From contig JBJHCV010000001.1 in NCBI GenBank assembly GCA_050486225.1, forward strand, positions 186,001-250,000: a DNA stretch of 64,000 nt, read 5' to 3'. The stretch's first letter is position 1; the number at the start of each line of letters is the position of its first letter. The notes beneath the pieces were generated by a model that did not search any database, was not told the DNA's origin, and saw only the letters and a program-made list of their open reading frames with translations. The position numbers and the translations under genes are program-made. Source of the stretch: JBBDIX01 sp050486225. GTDB taxonomy: Bacteria > Actinomycetota > Nitriliruptoria > Nitriliruptorales > Nitriliruptoraceae. Below, piece after piece: positions 34,955 to 43,911 of the stretch.

Positions 34955-36238
34955 TTGACACCGCTCGGGTGGCGACGCGATCCCGGCCGCCACATCGGGC
35001 TCCGGGTTGCGGACGTCGACCCCGACACGTGGCGTGACCTCAGCAAGCGCTCACGGGCCGTCGTACCCGGGGAACTGGTGGTGCTTGTCGACGGCGGTCC
35101 GGGCCGACAGCCATCGGGCCGACGGATGCGTGGACTCGCCGCCGAACACGGCCTCACGGTCGAACGGCTGGAGTCTGCACCCGACGCCAGACGCCGTCAG
35201 ATCCACTCCTTGGCGGGCGTCCTGGACCCCGGAGTCACGGATCCTGCCGCGGCCGCGCCCCCGTCCCAGGGCTCGTCCGTCGCGCCCGCCGACGATCCAT
35301 CACACCAGTCGTGGTTGAACGAGGTGGCCGCGCACCGAGTCCCGGTGCTTCAAGGCGGGCCATTCTCTGAAGCCGCCATCCGCGAGGTGCTCGATCCGCA
35401 GGCACGCGAACGCCTGGGCGTGGCCCAGCGTCGCGAACTCCTGCGCCGGCGGGGCGCTGGTGATGCTGGTGACACCCCAGCGGCAGATGCGAGGCCGTTC
35501 GCCGGCCAGTCGGTGTCGGTCCTTCTGGCGACCAACCGGCCCGAACGTGTGGTCGACGTGATCGACCGTGTCGTGGCACAGACCCACACCGACGTGGAAC
35601 TCGTCGCCGCGCTGCACGCCCCGTTCGACGAACGATTCACCGACACGCTTCGCGAGCGAATGACCGTGCCCCTGCACGTCGTCGACGCCTCCGACGCCCC
35701 CACGCTCGGTGACGTGCTCAACCGGGCCACGGAGCGCGCATCGGGCGAGATCGTCACGAAGATGGACGACGACGACCTCTACGACCAGGAGCACCTGTTC
35801 GACCTGCTCGACGCGCTCGACTACTCGGGCGCGATGCTCGTCGGCAAGGGTTCCGAGTTCGTGTATCTGGCGGAGATCGACACGACCATCCGCCGGTTCC
35901 CGAACGGGGTGGAGACGGCGAACCGCAACCTGGCGGGGGGCACGCTGATGATCCGGCGCGACGACCTGCGCGCGGTCGGCGGCTGGCAGCCGGTCCCCCG
36001 CGGGGTCGACCAGGCGCTGATCGACGACGTCGTTACCCACGGCGCCGCGTTCCACCGCACGCACGGCCTCGGGTTCATCCTGAATCGGCACGGAACGGAC
36101 CACACCTGGGACGTGCCAGTCGACTACTTCCTGCAGCAGGCGGTCGCCCAGTGGCCCGGCCTGGCACTGGGCGAGGCCGGCTTCACGGGCGGCCCCGACC
36201 TCGACCGCGCCCGTGAGGATGCGACGTGCGTCAGATGA
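34955..36238 (+). CDS. Glycosyltransferase family 2 with long N-terminal extension
   Basis: Up to 427 aa from a TTG at 34955; the start is uncertain because no good ribosome-binding site is seen and the upstream DNA carries the IS30 remnant. Residues ~1-180 match no fold I recognise (ELVVLVDGGPGRQPSGRRMR, RERLGVAQRRELLRRRG). Residues ~185-400 are GT-A: VSVLLATNRPERVVDVIDRV, DVLNRATERASGEIVTKMDD with DDDD as the metal/nucleotide site ~269, and NLAGGTLMIRRDDLRAVGGW. It is therefore probably a sugar transferase of the same locus. The N-terminal part could be a decayed domain. Confidence 0.75.
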   Translation: MTPLGWRRDPGRHIGLRVADVDPDTWRDLSKRSRAVVPGELVVLVDGGPGRQPSGRRMRGLAAEHGLTVERLESAPDARRRQIHSLAGVLDPGVTDPAAAAPPSQGSSVAPADDPSHQSWLNEVAAHRVPVLQGGPFSEAAIREVLDPQARERLGVAQRRELLRRRGAGDAGDTPAADARPFAGQSVSVLLATNRPERVVDVIDRVVAQTHTDVELVAALHAPFDERFTDTLRERMTVPLHVVDASDAPTLGDVLNRATERASGEIVTKMDDDDLYDQEHLFDLLDALDYSGAMLVGKGSEFVYLAEIDTTIRRFPNGVETANRNLAGGTLMIRRDDLRAVGGWQPVPRGVDQALIDDVVTHGAAFHRTHGLGFILNRHGTDHTWDVPVDYFLQQAVAQWPGLALGEAGFTGGPDLDRAREDATCVR

Positions 36239-37127
36239 CGGGTGGCCGGCCCAGTCGGGTCATCCGCCACACCGTCCGCCACGAGATCGGCTGGCGCGGC
36301 AGGTGACGCAGCCGCAGCCCGTCGGCGATGCCACCGAACACCGCCCGCAACGCCCCGGGGGCGCGCACCAGACTGATCGCCGTCCACACCGGCAGGTACA
36401 CGGCGGCGAGCACGAACGGCAGGTGCAGGTGCGCGACGAGCACGCGGTTGCGTGACGTCAGGCGGTGGAAGTCGGCGTGTCGGGACGCCGGTGCGGCCGG
36501 GTGGAGCACGTGCAGGTCGCCGCGGTAGCGCAACCGGTAGCCGTGGTCGATCATCCGCCACGCGAGGCTGGTCTCCTCGAGTGCGTACACGAAGTCGTCC
36601 GGATACCCGCCCGCCCGGTCGAAGGCCTGCACCCGCACGACACTCGCTCCCCCGAGGAACGACGTCACCCACGAACTGCGTGCCGCGTCGCCGACCCGAA
36701 GTCGGGGCACGTGCCGTCGTTCGGTGCGTCCTGTGTCCGGGTCGACGAGCCGCATCGACACCACCGCCAGGTCGGGGTCGTCGCGGAACGCCGCAACGGC
36801 CGACGCGAGCACCCGGTCCCCGTCGAGCCGGGCGTCGTCGTCGAGGAACAGCACGACGTCCGCCCGGTCGCGCACCGCCGCGAGGCCGACGTTGCGACCT
36901 GCGGGGATGCCGAGGTTGCGCCCGGGACGCAGCACCTCGACGTCGGCGCCGAGCCGCGCCTGCCAGGCGTCGGCGTCGTCGGCCGCGACACGCGATTCGT
37001 CCGGGTCACGGTTCAGCACCACGAGCAGGTCGGTGTCGACGTCACGCTGTGATCGGATCGAGTCGAGCGCGGCGACGAGCTGGTCGTCCCGTTCGCCCGT
37101 GGTCAGCAGGACCGCCGCGACTCGCAC
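36231..37127 (-). CDS. Glycosyltransferase family 2, membrane-associated
   Basis: 298 aa from GTG, 3 nt after the UDP-glucose dehydrogenase stop. GT-A fold: VAAVLLTTGERDDQLVAALD, LLVVLNRD, LRPGRNLGIPAGRNVGLAAV, VLFLDDDARLDGDRVL with DDD ~93, and FLGGASVVRVQAFDRAGGYP and ALEETSLAWRMIDHG. One or two hydrophobic stretches follow near residue 235 (FVLAAVYLPVWTAISLV). It resembles rhamnosyl-type GT2 enzymes of the WbbL group in layout. Rhamnose genes occur 4 kb away, but the donor is unproven. Confidence 0.85.
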   Translation of the reverse strand: MRVAAVLLTTGERDDQLVAALDSIRSQRDVDTDLLVVLNRDPDESRVAADDADAWQARLGADVEVLRPGRNLGIPAGRNVGLAAVRDRADVVLFLDDDARLDGDRVLASAVAAFRDDPDLAVVSMRLVDPDTGRTERRHVPRLRVGDAARSSWVTSFLGGASVVRVQAFDRAGGYPDDFVYALEETSLAWRMIDHGYRLRYRGDLHVLHPAAPASRHADFHRLTSRNRVLVAHLHLPFVLAAVYLPVWTAISLVRAPGALRAVFGGIADGLRLRHLPRQPISWRTVWRMTRLGRPPVI

Positions 37128-37130
37128 GTG

Positions 37131-38459
37131 TCAGGCGGAGTCGACGCTGCGGCGCCCGATGGAGTGGTAGCGAAGCCCGGCGGCGATCATCTCGTCCGGA
37201 TCGTGGACGTTGCGGCCGTCGACGACGATCGGGTAGGCGAGCGCGTCGAGGTAGCGCTGCGGCGTGATCTTCTTCACCTCGTCCCAGTCGGTGCACACGA
37301 CGGCGGCGTGCGCACCGCGCAGGGCCTCGTCGGGGTCCTCGAACCGTTCGAGGTGCGGCGCCTGACGGGCGACCTCGGGCAGCGCGACCGGGTCGTAGAT
37401 CCGGACCGTGGCGCCGCCGGCGATCAGGGACTCCGCCAGGTACAGGGCGGGTGCTTCTCGCAGGTCGTCGGTGCCCGGCTTGAACGCCGCGCCGAGCAGG
37501 GTGACCACCTTCTGGTCGACGTGCCAGAGTTCGCGTTCGAGCTTGTCGAGCACGAGCTGGCGTTGCGACGCGTTGATCTCCCGCACGTGGTCGAGCAGGT
37601 CGAAGTCGTAGCCGACCTGCCGGGCGAGGTGCGCGAACGCGTCGACGTCCTTGGGGAAGCACGACCCGCCGTAACCGAGCCCTGCCTGCAGGAACCGGTG
37701 GCCGATGCGCACGTCGTGGCCCATGCCCTCGGCGACGACGGTCACGTCGGCACCGACCCGTTCACACACCTGTGCGACGGCGTTGATGAACGAGATGCGC
37801 GTCGCGAGGAAGGCGTTGGACGCGTGCTTGATCAGCTCCGCGGTCGGCACGTCGGTCTCCACCACCGGGCAGCCGTGGGTCTCCACGAGTGGCTGGTAGA
37901 CGCGACGCAGCACGTCGCGGGCCTCGTCGGACGACGTGCCGTAGACGACCCGGTCCGGGTAGAGGGTGTCGTCGACCGCCGCTCCCTCCTTCAGGAACTC
38001 CGGGTTCGAGGCGACCTCGATGCGGTACGGGCTGCCCGTACGTTCCTGCTCGAGCTGGACGATCTGTTCGAGTCGACGTCCGGTGCTGGCCGGAACCGTC
38101 GACTTCTCGACGAGCACCAGGTCGCGGGTCGCGTTGTCGACCACGGCACGCCCGGCCGCCTCCACGTACGACAGGTTCGGGCCTCCGCCGGGAAGCGGCG
38201 GGGTGCTGACACAGACGAACACGGCCTCGGCGTCGGCGACGGCCCGGGCGATGTCGCCGGTGAACGTGAGCCGGCCGGCGGCGACGACCTCATCGAGCAG
38301 TTCCTGCAGCCCCGGTTCGAAGAACCAGGGTCTGCCCTGGGCGAGCAGTTCGAGCTTGGCCGGGTCGTTGTCCATGCCGACGACGTCGTGGCCCCAGCGG
38401 GCGAACGCGGCGGCGGTCACCAGACCGACGTGGCCGACACCGATGATGGCGATCTTCAC
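37131..38459 (-). CDS. ugd: UDP-glucose/GDP-mannose 6-dehydrogenase family protein
   Basis: 442 aa from GTG 38459 (start of VKIAIIGVGHVGLVTAAAFA); the frame is open upstream without similarity. NAD-binding GVGHVGLV at 7-14, STPPLPGG ~85, EKSTVPASTGRRLEQ ~122, NPEFLKEGAAVDD ~155, KHASNAFLATRISFINAVA ~208, catalytic Cys in GYGGSCFPKDVDAFA ~262, and FKPGTDDLREAPAL ~328. It oxidises a nucleotide hexose twice to the uronic acid, most likely UDP-glucose to UDP-glucuronate; UDP-ManNAc is an alternative, given the epimerase at 2 kb. Uronic acids would suit the heparinase-family protein of the locus. Confidence 0.93.
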   Translation of the reverse strand: MKIAIIGVGHVGLVTAAAFARWGHDVVGMDNDPAKLELLAQGRPWFFEPGLQELLDEVVAAGRLTFTGDIARAVADAEAVFVCVSTPPLPGGGPNLSYVEAAGRAVVDNATRDLVLVEKSTVPASTGRRLEQIVQLEQERTGSPYRIEVASNPEFLKEGAAVDDTLYPDRVVYGTSSDEARDVLRRVYQPLVETHGCPVVETDVPTAELIKHASNAFLATRISFINAVAQVCERVGADVTVVAEGMGHDVRIGHRFLQAGLGYGGSCFPKDVDAFAHLARQVGYDFDLLDHVREINASQRQLVLDKLERELWHVDQKVVTLLGAAFKPGTDDLREAPALYLAESLIAGGATVRIYDPVALPEVARQAPHLERFEDPDEALRGAHAAVVCTDWDEVKKITPQRYLDALAYPIVVDGRNVHDPDEMIAAGLRYHSIGRRSVDSA

Positions 38460-38591
38460 GGGAGGACTCCGAGGCACACCGGGTCGCACTCGGCGCCCGT
38501 CAGGGCCACCACGGTAGCCGTCGTCACCGGACACGTCCCGCAGCCACGCGGTCCCGTGGACCCCGGCCGTGGACGACCGTGAGTGACGCCG

Positions 38592-39149
38592 TCACCCGTC
38601 CAGCACGGGCCGACCGAGCCGAGCGGTGTGCAGCACCTCGAGGAACGTGTCGACGTGCTGGAGGAACAGTTCCGGTGCGTCACGCTGGCCGGGTCTCGGG
38701 ACCGGCTGGGCGAGCACGACCACCTGACGCGACGGGATCAGCACCACCATCTCGCGGGTCGGGACGTTCGCGGAGGTGTCGGTGAAGATCAGTCGGGTCG
38801 CCGGGACCTCGCCGTCGAGTTCGAGCCGGTCGTCGGCCTCGAGGGTGGCGCCACGCTCGTCGAGCAGACGCCGCCACTGGTCGGGCCGCGCGTCGGGTTC
38901 GTGGCTGAAGAACATCGCCACGACGTCCTCGTCGGGGATGTCGCCGGTCTCGGCGAAGGTGGCCAGGTCGACGTTGGAGATGCTGAGCAGGTCGTCGGTC
39001 TGTTCGAACACGTACCAGCCGTCGGGCAGGTCGACGTCGATGTTGCGCCACGTGACCTCTGCGGGCTGCCCGCCACACGCGACGCCCACGACGGCGACGA
39101 GCAGGAGTGCCGCGAGTCTGGTGACGACTCGCGGTGCCCTACTGGTCAT
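38592..39149 (-). CDS. Putative lipoprotein, ~185 aa
   Basis: ATG 39149 overlaps the stop of the BY-kinase-like gene by 11 nt. MTSRAPRVVTRLAALLLVAV then VGVACGG is a lipoprotein signal with lipobox GVAC (Cys ~24). The mature part (ITWRNIDVDLPDGWYVFEQT-like start, MFFSHEPDARPDQW, RLIFTDTSANVPTREMVVLI, RPGQRDAPELFLQHVDTFLE) resembles small extracytoplasmic domains of the DUF1795/PsbP-like group in pattern only. A frame running much further upstream on this strand is a shadow of the neighbour. Function unknown; it probably works with the membrane protein encoded upstream. Confidence 0.72.
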   Translation of the reverse strand: MTSRAPRVVTRLAALLLVAVVGVACGGQPAEVTWRNIDVDLPDGWYVFEQTDDLLSISNVDLATFAETGDIPDEDVVAMFFSHEPDARPDQWRRLLDERGATLEADDRLELDGEVPATRLIFTDTSANVPTREMVVLIPSRQVVVLAQPVPRPGQRDAPELFLQHVDTFLEVLHTARLGRPVLDG

Positions 39150-41526
39150 CACGAACCTGGAGGTCCTCGGACAGGATCGCGAGCTGCGCCGTGGTGCGCA
39201 GCAGGTCGTCCTCGTCCTCGGCGGCCTCGGCGAGGTCGTCGAAGTCGCCGGTGGGAGGTTCGAACGTGACACGCCGAGGTGCCCCGAAGAACTCGTCGTC
39301 GGCAGCCTCCTCGCCCGTCGGATCTGCCGGGGGCGCCGAGACCGGGGGTTCCGGCGGGGCCGGGGGTGCGGGTGGCTGTGGCGGAGCCGGCATCGCCGGT
39401 GCGCTGGCCTCCGCCGGCGCGGCGGGGGCAGACTGCGACTCGGCGTGGGCGGCCAGTTCGGCGTCCACACGGGCCTCGAGCCGGGCCAGTTCGTCGTGCG
39501 TCGGTGCCGCGGGAACGACCGGTGCCGATGGCGTCGCTCGTGCGGACGCGACCTCGTCAGGATCGGGCTCGTCCAGACCGGGCTCGTCCAGACCGGGCGC
39601 GTCGAGGCCGGGCGCGTCGAGGCCGAGCGCCTCGGTGGGCACCGACGATCCGAACGGCTCGTCGTAGTTGCGATCGGCCGTGAACGGATCCGCGGACTCC
39701 ACCTGACGATCGAGTTGGGCCGTGTCGTCGTCGGGCTGCCACGGCTCGGACTCGGCCTCGCTGACCAGCGCCGCCTCTGCGGCGGCGGCGCCGAGCACGA
39801 GGTCCACGTCGCGCGGTTCGACCGCATCGAACGACGGGGACTCCTCCGCGTCGGTGGTCGCCTGTGGGATGGTCGGCGCGTCGGCGGCGATGACCTCGGT
39901 GTCCTCGATCCACTCGTCGAGCGGCGGCACGGGCGGCGTCCGGTCCTCGACGGGGGCGTCGGCGGTGTCGGCGCCCGCTGGTGGCTCGACGTTGCCGACC
40001 GGACCCGGCTGGTCGTCCACCCACTCGTCGAGCGACGGCGGCGCGGTCGCGGCCACCGGCGCCTGCCGGACCGCGACTCCGCGTGGGGCCAGGTCGGGCC
40101 GTCCACCCACGATCGGTGGCCCCGATCCGGGGAACCCGCGCGGCGGGTCGATCTCGGCTGGGTCCAGTTCACCCGTCGGGTCCAGTTCGACGGCCGGCGA
40201 CCACGTGTCACGGGGCGACGAGGGTGGTGCGTCGTCGCCACCCGGCAGGGTGTCCTCCCAGTCCGCCGGCCCAGCAGCGTGGCCGCTGCGGTCGTCGGCG
40301 GCGAGGGAGTCGATGGGGGCCTGTGGCTCGGACCGTCGCGGTGTGTCCGACGACGGCTCGTCCGGGGTCGCGGGCGTGGCTGGCGCGGTGGGACCTGTGT
40401 CGGTCGGCATCGCGGGTGCCACCGGCGGGATCGGTGTCGAAACCACGGGAGGCGTCGGTGCACTGGAGCGCGGGGTCGGCGGTGACGGATCCGGTTCACG
40501 GAGTTCGTACGGTTCGTACTCGCCGCTGGCGTACGGGTCGCTCTCCGGGACGGCGACCCGCGGGATCCGGCCGGTGAAGACCTCCTCGTCGGGCCCGTAG
40601 TCCTGCCGGTCGGTGCGTCGCGCGGGACGCTCCTCGATCTCGACCGGTGCCACGAGGCCGAGCGCACCGGCGGTCACCCCGTCGAGCAGGACCACCTGGG
40701 CAGGACTGCGCACGCGCCCGACCGCGTCGAGCGCACTGATCAGTTCCACCCGGGTGGTCGTGTCCCGCTCGCCCACGACGAGCAGGTGGTCCACGTGCCG
40801 GGAGGCACCGAGCGCACCGCGGGTCACCATCGGGGGCAGCGCGACGATCATGACCTCGAGGTCGCGTGGCAGGGATGCGTTGAGCCTGCCGAGGCCGTCG
40901 AGAGCGGCCTCGGGGTCCCGCCCGGGACCAACGCGCGCGAGCCTCAGGCCGTCGGCGATGCGCGCGACCTCGCTGAGGCGACGCCGACCGAGCGCGATCT
41001 CCGCGAGCCCGTCGCGCGTCGTCGATCCGCTGGCGATGTCGACGACGAGCACGCTCGCGCCATGGTCGGCCAGCGCGATGCCGAGCGCGTCCGCCCACGG
41101 GCCGACGCCCGCGACCCCGGGGCCGGCCGCCGCCAGTCCGAGCCGCAGCGGTTCGTCGCCGCTGCGCGCATCGAGGACGGCGACCGCGAGGTCACCGATG
41201 ACGTCGGGGTGCGCGTCGGTCGGGAGCACCGCGACCAGTTCCGCGCCGGCTGCGCGAACGTGTCGAGGGCCCCGGACGCGGCGATCCATCGAGTCGGTGA
41301 CCAGCGCAACCGCGACACCGAGCAGCATCGCCGACACGGCGACGGTCGCGCCCACGACGGGCAGGGGTGGGAGCAGTCCCGGCAGCGCCCATGCGGTCAC
41401 GGCGCCGAGCACGCTCACGGCCAGTGCCGTGCCCCACAGCGACGATGCCCGCAGGTCCAGGACGTCGAGGGTCTCCACGAGCCTCGTGGAGCGTCGTGGG
41501 CCGCGGCGGCGAGGGGATCTGGTCAT
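39139..41526 (-). CDS. Large membrane protein with BY-kinase-like domain and disordered Pro/Asp tail
   Basis: 795 aa from ATG 41526. Residues ~28-75 hold two membrane spans (SLWGTALAVSVLGAVTAWAL, VVGATVAVSAMLLGVAVALV). Residues ~95-280 look like the MinD/CpsD-type kinase fold of polysaccharide co-polymerases: GLAAAGPGVAGVGPWADALG at the P-loop position, HGASVLVVDIASGSTTRDGL as Walker A', DLEVMIVALPPMVTRG as Walker B, VDHLLVVGERDTTTRVELIS. The P-loop Lys and Ser/Thr are missing, so ATP use is unlikely. Residues ~300-770 are low-complexity, rich in Pro, Asp, Glu and Ala, with two (S/P)LDEW(V/I) motifs and a four-copy GLD(A/E)P repeat. It could regulate glycan chain length or export; role inferred. 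Confidence 0.72.
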   Translation of the reverse strand: MTRSPRRRGPRRSTRLVETLDVLDLRASSLWGTALAVSVLGAVTAWALPGLLPPLPVVGATVAVSAMLLGVAVALVTDSMDRRVRGPRHVRAAGAELVAVLPTDAHPDVIGDLAVAVLDARSGDEPLRLGLAAAGPGVAGVGPWADALGIALADHGASVLVVDIASGSTTRDGLAEIALGRRRLSEVARIADGLRLARVGPGRDPEAALDGLGRLNASLPRDLEVMIVALPPMVTRGALGASRHVDHLLVVGERDTTTRVELISALDAVGRVRSPAQVVLLDGVTAGALGLVAPVEIEERPARRTDRQDYGPDEEVFTGRIPRVAVPESDPYASGEYEPYELREPDPSPPTPRSSAPTPPVVSTPIPPVAPAMPTDTGPTAPATPATPDEPSSDTPRRSEPQAPIDSLAADDRSGHAAGPADWEDTLPGGDDAPPSSPRDTWSPAVELDPTGELDPAEIDPPRGFPGSGPPIVGGRPDLAPRGVAVRQAPVAATAPPSLDEWVDDQPGPVGNVEPPAGADTADAPVEDRTPPVPPLDEWIEDTEVIAADAPTIPQATTDAEESPSFDAVEPRDVDLVLGAAAAEAALVSEAESEPWQPDDDTAQLDRQVESADPFTADRNYDEPFGSSVPTEALGLDAPGLDAPGLDEPGLDEPDPDEVASARATPSAPVVPAAPTHDELARLEARVDAELAAHAESQSAPAAPAEASAPAMPAPPQPPAPPAPPEPPVSAPPADPTGEEAADDEFFGAPRRVTFEPPTGDFDDLAEAAEDEDDLLRTTAQLAILSEDLQVRDDQ
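39565..39624 (-). repeat. Four tandem 15-nt repeats in the tail of the BY-kinase-like gene
   Basis: Two copies of GGGCTCGTCCAGACC (39565-39594) are followed by two copies of GGGCGCGTCGAGGCC (39595-39624), plus-strand reading. They encode GLDAP twice and GLDEP twice on the minus strand. Identical neighbours in pairs point to recent slippage or unequal crossing-over, so copy number may vary between strains. Confidence 0.9.
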
Positions 41527-41625
41527 CGGGTCGAGCGTACCGATGCGTGCACGGCGTTCGTGGGAGGCTGCCCGCCCCTTCGGGATGCGCCACACTGTGC
41601 CCCCACGCCACGGAGGACCCCCGCG

Positions 41626-42192
41626 ATGACGGTCGCGCACACCAGGATCGGCGGCCTGCTGGTCGTGTCCTGGCCGACGCACGACGACGGCCGGGGCTTC
41701 TTCCGCCAGATCCACCAGGCCAGCGAACTCGAGGAGGCACTGGGTCGGCCCGTGGCCTTCCGGCAGTCGAACCACGCGCGGTCGCACCCGCGGGCCGTCC
41801 GGGGCCTGCACGCCGAACCGTGGGACAAGCTGCTGTACGTCGCGCACGGCACGGCGATGATCGCCGTCGCCGACGTCCGACCCGACAGCGCGACGTTCGG
41901 GGAGGTGGAGACGTTCCTGCTGGGAGACCCACCCGGGCAGCGCGACCGTGTCTTCGTGTCGACGGGACTGGCCAACTCGTACGCGACCGTCGGGGACGCG
42001 CCCGTCGACGTGCTCTACGAGGTGTCGGAGGAGTACCGACCCGTCGACAAGGCCGCCGTCGCGTGGAACGACCCGGACCTCGCCATCGAGTGGCCGACCG
42101 ACGACCCGCTGCTGTCCGACGACGACCGGGCCAACCCGACGCTGCGCGAACGCTTCCCTGACCATCCGCGGTTCGCAGAGGGAGCCCGATGA
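41626..42192 (+). CDS. rmlC: dTDP-4-dehydrorhamnose 3,5-epimerase-type protein
   Basis: 188 aa from ATG 41626 with GGAGGA 9 nt upstream. RmlC family cupin: DDGRGFFRQIHQASELEEAL, FRQSNHARSHPRAVRGLHAE with the catalytic His and substrate Arg (~47-62), DKLLYVAHGTAMIAVADVRP, and STGLANSYATVGD with the active-site Tyr. It converts dTDP-4-keto-6-deoxyglucose to dTDP-4-keto-rhamnose. The divergence from classical RmlC leaves open a related 3- or 5-epimerase. It is coupled to rmlB by an ATGA overlap. Confidence 0.85.
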   Translation: MTVAHTRIGGLLVVSWPTHDDGRGFFRQIHQASELEEALGRPVAFRQSNHARSHPRAVRGLHAEPWDKLLYVAHGTAMIAVADVRPDSATFGEVETFLLGDPPGQRDRVFVSTGLANSYATVGDAPVDVLYEVSEEYRPVDKAAVAWNDPDLAIEWPTDDPLLSDDDRANPTLRERFPDHPRFAEGAR

Positions 42193-43160
42193 CCGACGTC
42201 CGCCACGTGCTGGTCACCGGAGGTGCCGGGTTCATCGGCTCGAACTTCGTGCACTGGGTGCTCGCCAACACCGACGACGTGCGCGTCACCAACCTCGACG
42301 CGCTGACCTACGCGGGCAACCTCGCGTCGCTCGCCGACGTGGCGGATGACCCGCGGTACACGTTCGTGCACGGCGACATCCGTGACCCGCAACTTGTCGA
42401 ACGTCTGGTCGCGGACGTCGACGCCGTCGTGAACTTCGCCGCCGAGTCCCACGTCGACCGGTCGATCGACGCGCCGTCGGTGTTCCTCGACACGAACGTG
42501 TCCGGCGCCGGGGTCGTGTTCGACGCCTGTCGACGCGCCGAGGTCCCCCGGGTGCTGCACATCTCGACCGACGAGGTCTACGGGTCGATCGACACCGGAT
42601 CGTTCTCGGAGGGCGACGCGCTCGAACCCAGCAGCCCCTATGCCGCGTCGAAGGCCGCAGCGGACCTGCTGGCCCGCTCGTACGGAGTCACCTACGACTT
42701 CCCGATCACGGTCACCCGGACCACCAACAACTTCGGGCCCCACCACTTCCCGGAGAAGGTCATCCCCCTGTTCGTCACGAACCTGATCGACGGGAAGAGG
42801 GTCCCGCTGTACGGGGACGGCGGCAACGTGCGCGACTGGCTGTACGTGGAGGACAACGCCGCGGCCCAGTGGCTCGTGCTCACCGAGGGCGAACCCGGCG
42901 GTGTCTACAACGTCGGTGCGGGCAACGAGATCTCCAACCTCGACCTGACCCACGCGATCCTGGACGCGTTCGGCCTCGACGAGTCGAGGATCGAGCACGT
43001 GCCCGACCGGCCGGGCCACGACCGCCGCTACTCGGTCGACACCTCACGCATCCACGAACTGGGTTGGCGCCCGCAACACACCTTCGAGAAGGCGCTGGCC
43101 ACGACGATCGACTGGTACCGGACCCACGAGGACTGGTGGCGGCCCCTCAGGTCGACGTGA
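42189..43160 (+). CDS. rmlB: dTDP-glucose 4,6-dehydratase
   Basis: 323 aa; ATG overlaps the rmlC stop. Extended SDR: GGAGFIGSNFVHWVL ~11, DIRDPQLVERLV, NFAAESHVDRSID ~82, STDEVYGSIDTGSF ~126 (catalytic Thr-Asp-Glu), SPYAASKAAADLLARSY ~150 (Tyr and Lys), RTTNNFGPHHFPEKVIPLF and DWLYVEDNAAA. It makes dTDP-4-keto-6-deoxyglucose from dTDP-glucose. rmlA and rmlD are not in the window, so the deoxysugar pathway must be completed elsewhere or lead to another 6-deoxysugar. Confidence 0.95.
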   Translation: MTDVRHVLVTGGAGFIGSNFVHWVLANTDDVRVTNLDALTYAGNLASLADVADDPRYTFVHGDIRDPQLVERLVADVDAVVNFAAESHVDRSIDAPSVFLDTNVSGAGVVFDACRRAEVPRVLHISTDEVYGSIDTGSFSEGDALEPSSPYAASKAAADLLARSYGVTYDFPITVTRTTNNFGPHHFPEKVIPLFVTNLIDGKRVPLYGDGGNVRDWLYVEDNAAAQWLVLTEGEPGGVYNVGAGNEISNLDLTHAILDAFGLDESRIEHVPDRPGHDRRYSVDTSRIHELGWRPQHTFEKALATTIDWYRTHEDWWRPLRST

Positions 43161-43229
43161 TCACGAACCCTGCGCATGGACGTGGTGCGCGGGTTCGACG
43201 CCCACGGGCTCCAGGCACGTCCGGGCGAC

Positions 43230-43901
43230 TCACGCGATCCGTCCGCGGATGATCGCACCCACCTCGCCGAGAGAAGCCACGACTCGGGTGCCCGCAGGGA
43301 ACGGATCCCCCTCGGTCGCCAGGCCGACGAACTGGGTGCCGGCAGCCCACGCACCGTCGAGGTCGGTGGTGGCGTCGCCGATCATCAGCATCCGGCTCGG
43401 GTCGACCGCCCATTCGGCGGAGATTCCCGACAGGATCTCGGCCTTCGTCGCCGGTGTGCCCCGGACCGACTCGAAGTGGCCGTCCCAGCCGCGTCGACGC
43501 ACGATCTCCAGCAGTTCGACCTCGGGGGTCCCGGACGCGACGTGGAGCGGCACGCGCCCGTCGAGTTCGTCGAGCAGACCCGACGCCCCCGGGACCTCCG
43601 GGGCGGCCACGACCTGGTCGACCACCAGACGTGCGAACGCGTCGGCGAGTTCCTCGAGCCGCTCGCGGGTCGGTTCCCTCCCGAGCAGTACGCGCTCGTA
43701 GTACTCGAACTTGACGTACCGGGAGATCCCGCCGTGGGCCAGGTGATGGGCACGCACCTGCTCGGCGACCTGCGGCCCGTACGACTCGTAGAGCGCGACG
43801 AACGCCCGCGTCTTCACGTCGACCGAGTCGACGAGCACCCCGTCGAAGTCGAACACGACGACCTCGACCGGCCCGTCGGGAGCCTCTGACTCGCCGTTCA
43901 C
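43230..43901 (-). CDS. HAD-superfamily hydrolase (phosphoglycolate phosphatase/beta-PGM-like)
   Basis: 223 aa from GTG 43901. Motif I FDFDGVLVDSVDVKTRAF with nucleophile and acid/base Asp, an alpha-helical cap (residues ~25-90), motif II ASGTPE, motif III Lys in TPATKAEIL, and motif IV MLMIGDATTDLDGAWAAGTQ. It probably dephosphorylates a small phosphoester. It lies 10 nt after a 2-hydroxyacid dehydrogenase gene on the same strand and may act with it; the substrate is not assignable. Confidence 0.83.
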   Translation of the reverse strand: MNGESEAPDGPVEVVVFDFDGVLVDSVDVKTRAFVALYESYGPQVAEQVRAHHLAHGGISRYVKFEYYERVLLGREPTRERLEELADAFARLVVDQVVAAPEVPGASGLLDELDGRVPLHVASGTPEVELLEIVRRRGWDGHFESVRGTPATKAEILSGISAEWAVDPSRMLMIGDATTDLDGAWAAGTQFVGLATEGDPFPAGTRVVASLGEVGAIIRGRIA

Positions 43902-43911
43902 TGCACGCCGT

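Noticed and set aside
39565..39624. Tandem repeats considered as a CRISPR array
   Set aside because: The units are 15 nt, contiguous, without spacers and in frame within a coding region.
39150..40667. Upstream extension of the lipoprotein frame by ~500 codons
   Set aside because: It is read within the BY-kinase-like gene in another frame and is dominated by Arg, Pro and Ser; the lipoprotein signal starts at 39149.
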